A stretch of 46,049 nucleotides of DNA from Candidatus Zipacnadia bacterium (lineage in GTDB: Bacteria > Armatimonadota > Zipacnadia > Zipacnadales > Zipacnadaceae). Location: contig JALGTI010000007.1 of NCBI GenBank assembly GCA_029821455.1, forward strand, positions 1 to 46,049. Direction: 5' to 3'. Within the stretch, counting starts at the first letter, position 1, and every line of letters starts with the position of its first letter. This document shows, piece by piece, positions 39,368 to 46,049 of the stretch. A program made the translations under genes and the position numbers. The notes under the pieces were generated by a model, which was not told where the DNA came from, did not search any database, and saw only the letters and a program-made list of their open reading frames with translations.

Positions 39368-42300
39368 ATGCCCATGAACCCAATTCAACTCGGCGAGCAG
39401 GTTGTCGAGCACTTCCACCGCTATCTGCGGACCTACTTCCCCATTGCTGACCAGCGGATCGAGAGGCAGGTCAACGCTGCGCTTGCGGCCGGGCCAACCG
39501 GCGAACGCATGTTGGTCAAAGGCCCCTACATCCAACTCAACCGGCCCTTTGAGGAAGGCCCAACGCTTTCGGACTTCATCGAGCAGCACGATCTGCATCC
39601 GGCACTGACGGGCGTGTTCTCGCACATTGAGACTCTGCACAAGCACCAGGAGCTGGCCGCCGCAGCGACGCTCAGGGGGCGTCACACCATTTCGGCCACC
39701 GGCACCGGCTCCGGCAAGACGGAGTCATTCCTGCTGCCAATAGTTGAGCACTGCCTGCGGCTGCGTGACGAGGGCGCACCCGAAGGCGTAACGGCGATAC
39801 TGATCTACCCGATGAACGCGCTGGTGAACGACCAGCTCAAGCGTCTGCGTGAGATGCTGGCGGGCACCGGCATAACATTCGGGCGCTACACAGGAGAGAC
39901 GCCGTATCGGCGGATGGATGATATCCGGCAGCTTGACACGTCCCGCGCGTACAGCCCAGAGGAACTGGCGAGGCAGCGGGAAACGGGGGAGGAACTCCCC
40001 AGACCATATGAGGAGCGCATCAGCCGCGAAGACATAGTGGACGCGCCACCGCGCATCCTCCTGACCAACTACAAGCAGATGGAGTACTTGCTGTCGCGGG
40101 CCCGTGATCTGAAGCTGTTCGACGGCGCTCCGGTACGCTTCCTGGTCATGGACGAAGTACATACGTACACCGGAGAGCTGGGGTCGGAAGTGGCGTGCCT
40201 GGTGCGCCGCCTGCGGTATCTGATCGGGAAATCCCCGGAGGAGCTTCTCTGTATTGGCACCTCCGCGACCGTTGCCGACCCCAGCGGGGAGATAGATGGT
40301 GCAAAGGCCGTCCGCAACTTCGCCCACCGTCTATTCGGCATCCCGGAAGACAGCATCGAGATAGTGGAGGAGCAGTACAAGGAATTACCTCCTGCGCCGA
40401 GGGACACGTACGCCCCGCGGTCGCCCTCGGATGCTCAAGCAATGCTGGATGAGGTCTTGGAAGTGACGCATCCGGTTCACGTACAGGATGAGGTGGAGGA
40501 TATATCGGACGATGTGGTCACCGTGGCCGAAAGCCTGTGCCAGCGCAGGGCGCCTGTGAGCGGCCCGAACCAGGAGCGGCTGTACGAGCTGCTATCGGCT
40601 AACTCGCTGGTACGCCACTTGGAACGGCAACACCAGTCGCCGATGCTGCTGCAAGACACGCTCGAGGGCCTCCGCAAGATCGGCGACCGTGCCGATGTGG
40701 ATCGAGAAGACTTGGCCGCGGAACTGTTGGCGTACTTGACATTGGGCGCACTGGCTCAACGTGAAGATGAGCCACTATTGCGTCCGAAGCTGCACTACTT
40801 CGTCCAGGGCTATCAAGGGATATTCGTGAGCTTTGAGCCGCGAATCAACTCTGATGCTGCAGAAGAACTGGAACCTGTGGTGCACTTCAGGCAGCAGGGC
40901 GGCGAGGAGCGCGGCGACGGCCTGCCCTTGCCGCTCTATCTGTGCCGGGCCTGCGGCCAGCACTACTTCCCCCTGATCGTCAGCGAAGCCGTTTCGGCCG
41001 ACGATGATGGTCAGGGCGCTTGTTATCGACCGGTAGCGCTATGGGACGGGCGCAGTCACATTGATGAAGAGGTCTTGTGGTATCTGACAGACCGTCTGCA
41101 CACTGAAGACGAGGATGAAGCGGACAAGTGGGAACCGCACTATATGTGCCGCTATTGCGGGTCACTGCATGATGCAGACCATGGCCGGTGTTTGAATGAG
41201 AAGTGCCAGCGTCAGGGCCCACTGGTTGCAATGCATGGCTTCCCGGGTGAGCCTAAGACATGCGCCGCATGTGGTGCGGCTAACTGGACCAAGGCCCGTA
41301 CCATCTCCGGTACCCGCAGCGCGGCGGCGGCAGACATCATGATCCTTGCTCAGTCTCTGCTGACCGGCATGCAGGAACCGAGCATGCGGAAACTGCTAAT
41401 CTTCGCCGACAACCGCCAGGAGGCCGCCTTCCAGGCGGGCTTTATGGACAAGCGGTTTAAGCGCATAGCACTGCGACAGTTGTTGTACGACGCATTGGCC
41501 GATGACCCCGATGAGCGATGGATCATAGACGGCCTGACCGACCGCCTGCTACGAGATGCGCAGAGCAAAGGGATCGTCGAGACCCGGTCCGCGTACGAGG
41601 ACCGCAGGGAAGCAAGACGGATTAAGTGGTTCTTGCTCCAGGAGTTCGCGTCTACCCGTGAACGACGTGGATCGCTTGAGACACTGGGACTTGCTGGGAT
41701 TGAATACCGGGGTCTCGAGGTTGACGCCGACCCCAGCTTTTTCGAGCGTTGGGCTGAAGTCTTTGGCGTCGCGCCGCAGGAGCTGGTGGACACCGTAGCT
41801 CTCATCCTGGACTATTATCGGCGACGGGGTACGCTGTCAGATGATTTGATGACGCACTGGTGGGGCTATCAAGACAAAGACGTGCGAGACGGTATCATCC
41901 AGGTCCATGACCACTGGGCGCCAACTACGCTCAATCTGCACAAGCCAGCTGAGGGCAGCATCACCAAGGGGTTGATCGCCAGCAACGGCCGCTCTGCGGC
42001 AGAGATGATAATGGGCAAGGCGGCGCAGAAGAACGCTGATCGAGGCGACCAGTTTCTGGAAGACCTCTGGGACTGGCTCACGGCCGCTGAAAGGCAGCTG
42101 CTCAAGCCGGTGAGGTTGACCAGGAAGAGACACGGCCACGATGAAGAACTGAGGGACATCGCTCGGACTTATCAGGTGAACGTTGACAAAGTGGCGCTTC
42201 ACCGTTCAGACCATCGGCACCTGTGTTCCGTGTGTCGCCGCGCACAGGTCAGGCCATTGCCGAGTGGCTTGTGTCCCGAGTATGGGTGTAAGGGCGAAAC

Positions 42301-44599
42301 TGAGGATAGTCCTGTGGACAGCGAGGATTTTGCGGTAGTCCAGTACACACGACTGCCCTTCGTCCCACTAAGGCCGGCTGAGCATACAGCACAGGTACCC
42401 CAGGAAAAGCGCCACGAAATCGAGAGAGAATTCCAACAGACAGATGGGGAATACAACTGCATAGTCTGCACTCCGACTCTGGAATTGGGTGTGGACATCG
42501 GCAAGTTGGAGATGGCCTTGATGCGCAATGTGCCGCCGACGCCAGCAAACTATGCGCAACGGGCTGGCCGGGCGGGACGTAAGCATCGCATCGCGGTGAT
42601 CTTCTCATACTGCGGCGGAAGCTCACATGACCGCTACTTCTTCGATGAGCCGCCTGAGGTCATCAGCGGCTCGATCCGGGTGCCAGCATTCAGCATGCAG
42701 AACTCACCGCTGATACGCAAGCACGTGTATTCCGCACTGCGTACTGAGCTCTTGCGTGACGGTGATGACGCGAGGGTACAGACGGCGATGAACGTGGCAT
42801 TCCCTGACTACATTTGGCGATACTTCGCGGTCAAGACGGAAGATGCCAACGGGGAAGAAATCATCTCATATCTTAGTGAGCCACCGAAGCTCGATGACCT
42901 GGCGATGTTGCTGACAGAGGAGGAAACCAGACTGCAGGCGGTGCTGCAGGAGGCATTCACTGAGAACTGGCCGGCGTCCGACGATGACGCGGTACAGGCT
43001 GACCGTCTTACCGAGCATATGGCTCAAATGCCGCAGAGACTGAGCGCTCATGTTTCCATTCTCTTCAGGAGGGTACGTGCATACCAAGACGAGCTTGACA
43101 GGCTCAGACAAGGGGGGAGCGCCGTACTGACACCCAGCCAGATACGACGCCGGGGCCAGTTCGAAGCATCCATACACAAGCTGTCGAACAAGGGGCGTGA
43201 CAACTACACTCTGACGTACCTGAGCAATGACGGTTTTCTGCCAGGCTATGCTTTGGACAGGGGTTCCTGTACGGCAACTAGCTTGGAGCCATTCATGGAG
43301 GTTTCGCGGTCCCTGCCGGTTGCCTTGCGCGAATTCGCGCCTGCAAGCTGGACATACGCCGACGGAAACGTTTTCCGGATAGTCAGGATCGTCTTTCAGA
43401 ATCCCAGACATGCTGTCGGTGATCAGATCGCCGGCGCGGCAAGACGCCAAGTGTGCATCCAGACTGACAGTGGTCGTCTGTTCGCTCCCGACACGTCAGC
43501 GACCGAGGGTGGGGCGTCGCTGCAAACACTCGATTCCCTGCTTCTAGCTGGCGTCAATCTGGTAGCGGCACAGCCAATAGACGATCTCCGCGAGACGAGG
43601 ATACGGGTGGGCTATGACATCAGGGGCATGATGCTGGGTGAACATGCAGGCGGCTGGCGGGGTAGCATAGCAGACAGGAGTATTGACTACCTGCGCCTGC
43701 AACGCCTCCGACTAGTCAACCTGGGACCTTTGGGCGAGCCGGCTCAGGATCCTGATGGGGGTTTCGTGATATGCCCGGTCTGTGGTGCCGTGAGATCGCC
43801 ATTCGCCGACAGAGATGAGATTGATGACTTCGAGACCAAGCACAAGCAGAGCTGCGCTGCTGACATGTTGAAGGGGTTCTGCTTGCACGTTGATTTCGTT
43901 TCCGATGTGATATTGCTCAAGCCCTTCGATTCTGAGCCTGCAGCCATAAACGCAATGACCGGCCTATTGGCAGGTGTGTCACAGGTGCTGGATATGGGGG
44001 AGAGCGAGCTGGAGGGTCTGATTCTGCCAGAAGACGGGGACACTTGGAGCATACTCATTTACGACCCCACTCCTGGCGGCTCGGGCTTCCTGGCACAGAT
44101 GTGCGACCATTGGCGGATCATATGCGAACGCGGCATCGAGCTGATAAGCAGTTGCGACAACTGTGGCGAAGACGAAGCCTGCTATGGCTGTCTCAAGCAT
44201 TATCGTAATCAGCAGCACCACGAGCAGCTAAGCAGGGCCATCGCCTGCCATGTGCTTGAGGAACTTGCCACTGACATCCAACACGAGCATGATGTTCCTC
44301 CGAGGTTGCCTGAGGGCAGCGACGCTGCGGAGGAACCGGAAAGCGGCGCTGAAGAGCTTCTCGAACGGATACTGGAGGAGCGCTCCTTCCCCTTGCCACC
44401 TCAGCGTCAATTGCGTGTAGACCTCGGTGCCACATACACAGTGGCAGACTTCGCCTATCCTGAATACAACGTATTGGTATACGTGGACGGCCTGTCGGTT
44501 CATAATCCCGACCTGGACGCCATCACGACGGCCAAACTGCGGCACGAAGGCTATCAAGTGGTCAGCTCAGGGATCCAGGCCTGCTGCCAGTGTTTCTGA
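39368..44599 (+). CDS. Giant DEAD/DEAH helicase with C-terminal DUF1998 domain and nuclease-like tail (DrmA-DrmB in one chain or DruE-like)
   Basis: The protein has 1743 residues. ATG 39374 (MNPIQLGEQVV) may be the real start. N-terminal helicase: ISATGTGSGKTESFLLPI with GTGSGKT at 112-118, VMDEVHTYTGE with D262, CIGTSATV. Second lobe: CTPTLELGVDIGKLEMALMR, then QRAGRAGRKH (1064 on). Between lobes lie cysteine clusters (YLCRACGQHY near 522, MCRYCG near 592, HLCSVCRRAQ near 950). DUF1998: DPTPGGSGFLAQM near 1569, then C1596-x2-C1599-x5-C1605-x2-C1608. The last 70 residues (YTVADFAYPEYNVLVYVDG) look like a Vsr/DUF559 nuclease fold, perhaps without full catalytic residues. DISARM usually splits this into DrmA (helicase) and DrmB (DUF1998), whose summed length would be similar; DruE of Druantia is a single giant of like build. 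A frameshift appears to trim the end. Confidence 0.85.
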   Translation: MPMNPIQLGEQVVEHFHRYLRTYFPIADQRIERQVNAALAAGPTGERMLVKGPYIQLNRPFEEGPTLSDFIEQHDLHPALTGVFSHIETLHKHQELAAAATLRGRHTISATGTGSGKTESFLLPIVEHCLRLRDEGAPEGVTAILIYPMNALVNDQLKRLREMLAGTGITFGRYTGETPYRRMDDIRQLDTSRAYSPEELARQRETGEELPRPYEERISREDIVDAPPRILLTNYKQMEYLLSRARDLKLFDGAPVRFLVMDEVHTYTGELGSEVACLVRRLRYLIGKSPEELLCIGTSATVADPSGEIDGAKAVRNFAHRLFGIPEDSIEIVEEQYKELPPAPRDTYAPRSPSDAQAMLDEVLEVTHPVHVQDEVEDISDDVVTVAESLCQRRAPVSGPNQERLYELLSANSLVRHLERQHQSPMLLQDTLEGLRKIGDRADVDREDLAAELLAYLTLGALAQREDEPLLRPKLHYFVQGYQGIFVSFEPRINSDAAEELEPVVHFRQQGGEERGDGLPLPLYLCRACGQHYFPLIVSEAVSADDDGQGACYRPVALWDGRSHIDEEVLWYLTDRLHTEDEDEADKWEPHYMCRYCGSLHDADHGRCLNEKCQRQGPLVAMHGFPGEPKTCAACGAANWTKARTISGTRSAAAADIMILAQSLLTGMQEPSMRKLLIFADNRQEAAFQAGFMDKRFKRIALRQLLYDALADDPDERWIIDGLTDRLLRDAQSKGIVETRSAYEDRREARRIKWFLLQEFASTRERRGSLETLGLAGIEYRGLEVDADPSFFERWAEVFGVAPQELVDTVALILDYYRRRGTLSDDLMTHWWGYQDKDVRDGIIQVHDHWAPTTLNLHKPAEGSITKGLIASNGRSAAEMIMGKAAQKNADRGDQFLEDLWDWLTAAERQLLKPVRLTRKRHGHDEELRDIARTYQVNVDKVALHRSDHRHLCSVCRRAQVRPLPSGLCPEYGCKGETEDSPVDSEDFAVVQYTRLPFVPLRPAEHTAQVPQEKRHEIEREFQQTDGEYNCIVCTPTLELGVDIGKLEMALMRNVPPTPANYAQRAGRAGRKHRIAVIFSYCGGSSHDRYFFDEPPEVISGSIRVPAFSMQNSPLIRKHVYSALRTELLRDGDDARVQTAMNVAFPDYIWRYFAVKTEDANGEEIISYLSEPPKLDDLAMLLTEEETRLQAVLQEAFTENWPASDDDAVQADRLTEHMAQMPQRLSAHVSILFRRVRAYQDELDRLRQGGSAVLTPSQIRRRGQFEASIHKLSNKGRDNYTLTYLSNDGFLPGYALDRGSCTATSLEPFMEVSRSLPVALREFAPASWTYADGNVFRIVRIVFQNPRHAVGDQIAGAARRQVCIQTDSGRLFAPDTSATEGGASLQTLDSLLLAGVNLVAAQPIDDLRETRIRVGYDIRGMMLGEHAGGWRGSIADRSIDYLRLQRLRLVNLGPLGEPAQDPDGGFVICPVCGAVRSPFADRDEIDDFETKHKQSCAADMLKGFCLHVDFVSDVILLKPFDSEPAAINAMTGLLAGVSQVLDMGESELEGLILPEDGDTWSILIYDPTPGGSGFLAQMCDHWRIICERGIELISSCDNCGEDEACYGCLKHYRNQQHHEQLSRAIACHVLEELATDIQHEHDVPPRLPEGSDAAEEPESGAEELLERILEERSFPLPPQRQLRVDLGATYTVADFAYPEYNVLVYVDGLSVHNPDLDAITTAKLRHEGYQVVSSGIQACCQCF

Positions 44600-44649
44600 A
44601 TGAGCTGGCGGTGTACCTCGGACGCGAAGAGCTATTGAGCGGCGGCTAG
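44578..44649 (+). other. Out-of-frame C-terminal tail of the giant helicase
   Basis: Shifted by one base relative to the helicase, the sequence reads LLPVFLNELAVYLGREELLS, then GG and TAG at 44647-44649, a convincing protein end (VFLNELAxYLGRxxLL occurs at the ends of such helicases). In the helicase frame, by contrast, the last residues ACCQCF look unlike protein. One base lost in the CCAGGCC run near 44577 would explain it. Either a recent mutation, a programmed shift, or an error in the sequence. Confidence 0.55.
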
Positions 44650-45002
44650 CCGGTGAGGTAGGTCTATCGATCTTGTGCTGCGAGCGCCCTGGACCCAGCC
44701 GATTGCCCGTCAGATTATTGACACGGACAGCACCGGTCACCAGTTCATGACTGGCGGACTAACTTCGTCCCTCAGGGCCTGCGGCACGTCGTCCTCCTGA
44801 CGGAACAGGCCCAGCAGGCGGGACAGCCCGGTGGCAATGTCTGGTTCAAGGGGATGCTCCTGCTACAGCAAAAGGAATCTGCGCACCCAACGCCGAACTC
44901 CGATAGCAGGTAGCTGGTCGTTCAGCAGCAAACACCAGAGCGCCCGTTTGATATGGGCAATCCCAATCAAGAGCCCAGAGGAAGAAGCCCAGGAGGAGCA
45001 AC
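44650..45002. other. Intergenic stretch without a recognised gene
   Basis: The 353 bases contain no supported coding region on either strand. The last 12 bases carry the AGGAGG site of the next gene. No terminator-like hairpin with T-run was found. Confidence 0.4.
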
Positions 45003-45719
45003 ATGGCCGGCGGACACGGACGAGAGTTAGCCTTCGAGATCCAGGGCGACGACCTTGCGTCTCTTGAGAGAGCATTCGAAGACGGGTTCACCATGCTCAG
45101 GGAGCCCTTGGCCGTGGCCTTCCTGGTTGAGCACCCCGAATTGGTCTCTGTGTACTTCCTCTCTCAAGTCGCCGACCTGATCCGCTCTGAGGCCAACGCA
45201 GACAAGTGGATTGCGCTCTTCGGCAATGAGACTGCTCGGCGGGTCCTCTTCCTGGAGGACCAGGAGTGCCTGCAGAAGGCGCGTGATATGTGGGCTTGGG
45301 AGAGCGAGGTGGTGGCCTACGACGTGTCTTTCACCGTAGAAGCGGTCGCGGACAGTGGAGCGCCGCGCGAGGCCAACGAAGGGGGAATCCACAGGGCCTG
45401 GAAACCACAGAGCCTCTGCATCGACATGGAAGGGCTGTTCCAGGAGTCGCAGCTGCCTCCCGACACCAGGCAGCGCAAGGTGTCAGACAGCGTCTTCGAG
45501 TTGATCGTACGCCGGCCCGCTGATGATGACGCGCGTGCCCTGAGGGCCGGGGTCTGTGAAGAGGTGCTTGGCTGGCTCAACGCATACACCTTCCTCACGG
45601 GTGTAGCTCTGAGGCTGCGCGTAGACGGCAGCATGTCGCCTGTGTACCGGCGGCTATCGGGGTGGAGGGTCGGTGCCGAGCATCGTATTGCCCCCCTGCC
45701 CCCAATAGATGAACTCTAG
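45003..45719 (+). CDS. Hypothetical protein, last plus-strand gene of the island
   Basis: The protein has 238 residues. ATG 45003 has AGGAGG 7 bases upstream. Segments include FTMLREPLAVAFLVEHPELV, VYFLSQVADLIRSEANADKW and VFELIVRRPADDDARALRAG. There is no signal peptide or TM segment. I recognise no family. Mixed alpha/beta composition and the position behind the giant helicase, in the same direction, suggest a further member of the defence locus, but a gap of 350 bases separates them. Confidence 0.6.
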   Translation: MAGGHGRELAFEIQGDDLASLERAFEDGFTMLREPLAVAFLVEHPELVSVYFLSQVADLIRSEANADKWIALFGNETARRVLFLEDQECLQKARDMWAWESEVVAYDVSFTVEAVADSGAPREANEGGIHRAWKPQSLCIDMEGLFQESQLPPDTRQRKVSDSVFELIVRRPADDDARALRAGVCEEVLGWLNAYTFLTGVALRLRVDGSMSPVYRRLSGWRVGAEHRIAPLPPIDEL

Positions 45720-45883
45720 CGCGTCGGGGGCCTGCTCGCAAGCGCCGACGACGCAACTCGTCGGGCCCTCGCGGGGCTGAACGAGTCGCTCTGCGCGCCC
45801 TCCCCAATGGCGAGGCTGATGACCCTCTGGCGCACGGTTGAGCATGTGGTGCCACGGCCCCCCTCTAGCCCATAGGCGCTAAC

Positions 45884-46049
45884 TTAAGCACTAATGGCTC
45901 GCGGAAAGACTTCAAGTGCGTCTAAGGTGCGGCGCTGACGCTTACGTGGGGCGTCACATAGATGGCGCTGTAGTCCCGGCATTTCTTCGTACAAATGAGC
46001 AAATGTGACTGCCCCTTTGATCATTATGTTCAGTTCTTCAAACAGGATC
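45884..46049 (-). CDS. C-terminal end of an unidentified protein, cut by the window edge
   Basis: The minus-strand frame from 46048 to TAA at 45886-45884 reads LFEELNIMIKGAVTFAHLYE, EMPGLQRHLCDAPRKRQRRT and LDALEVFPRAISA. It looks like real protein and has the helical make-up of a C-terminal domain, but 54 residues are too few to name it. It is convergent with the island's last gene and could mark the island's right flank. Confidence 0.35.
   Translation of the reverse strand, partial: ILFEELNIMIKGAVTFAHLYEEMPGLQRHLCDAPRKRQRRTLDALEVFPRAISA

Noticed and set aside
44650..45002. tRNA or attachment site at the island's right side
   Set aside because: No cloverleaf-like pairing, TTCRA-type loop or repeat of recombinase-side sequence could be found by eye.

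Overview
The window looks like a fragment of an uncultured bacterium with about 60% G+C, strong Shine-Dalgarno sites and many secreted polysaccharide-degradation proteins. The gene repertoire (PQQ-type beta-propeller giants, Gfo/Idh/MocA oxidoreductases, a PL8 chondroitinase-like lyase, a heparinase-like protein, BNR repeats) is typical of Planctomycetota, Armatimonadota, Hydrogenedentota or Lentisphaerota-type genomes. There is no rRNA or other marker gene here, so the phylum is inferred and stays open. I see no tRNA, rRNA or CRISPR array.

Left part (1-8.2 kb, mostly + strand): the end of an FtsX-type ABC permease; a 1261-residue secreted beta-propeller protein with a methyltransferase-like domain inserted between two propeller halves; a patch of insertion-sequence debris with two copies of a 140-bp element with terminal inverted repeats, one of which abuts a beheaded pRiA4b ORF-3-type gene; then two paralogous DUF7662-type proteins with two tiny ORFs between them and a small secreted protein.

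Middle part (8.2-24.6 kb): a minus-strand sugar/glycosaminoglycan set (chondroitin ABC lyase-like PL8 enzyme, two Gfo/Idh/MocA dehydrogenases, a DegT-type aminotransferase, a large glycoside-hydrolase-like protein), then plus-strand genes for an Fe-S aldo/keto reductase, a BNR/sialidase-fold protein and a heparinase II/III-like lyase. IS3-family and other transposase remnants are scattered between these genes. A 60-bp inverted repeat, matching the end of an IS3-type element, brackets the heparinase-like gene.

Right part (24.8-46 kb): a mobile defence island. Two recombinases lie on the minus strand: a serine recombinase with an unusual tandem LuxR-type HTH tail, and a tyrosine recombinase translationally coupled to a 67-residue protein. 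Divergent from them runs a long plus-strand series: an unknown DNA-binding-like protein, a DrmD-type SNF2 helicase, a DrmMI-type adenine methyltransferase overlapping it by ATGA, a one-TM protein, a DUF3644-type protein, and a 1743-residue DEAD/DEAH helicase with a C-terminal DUF1998 domain and a nuclease-like tail, then another unknown gene. drmD and drmMI are the class 1 DISARM signature. The usual separate drmA, drmB and drmC are replaced by one giant helicase-DUF1998 protein resembling DrmA plus DrmB in one chain, or DruE of Druantia. This DISARM/Druantia-like hybrid is the best candidate for an undescribed system. It carries signs of gene turnover: a 90-bp decayed duplicate of the methyltransferase 3' end lies 720 bp downstream of the original, and an apparent frameshift trims the C terminus of the giant helicase.
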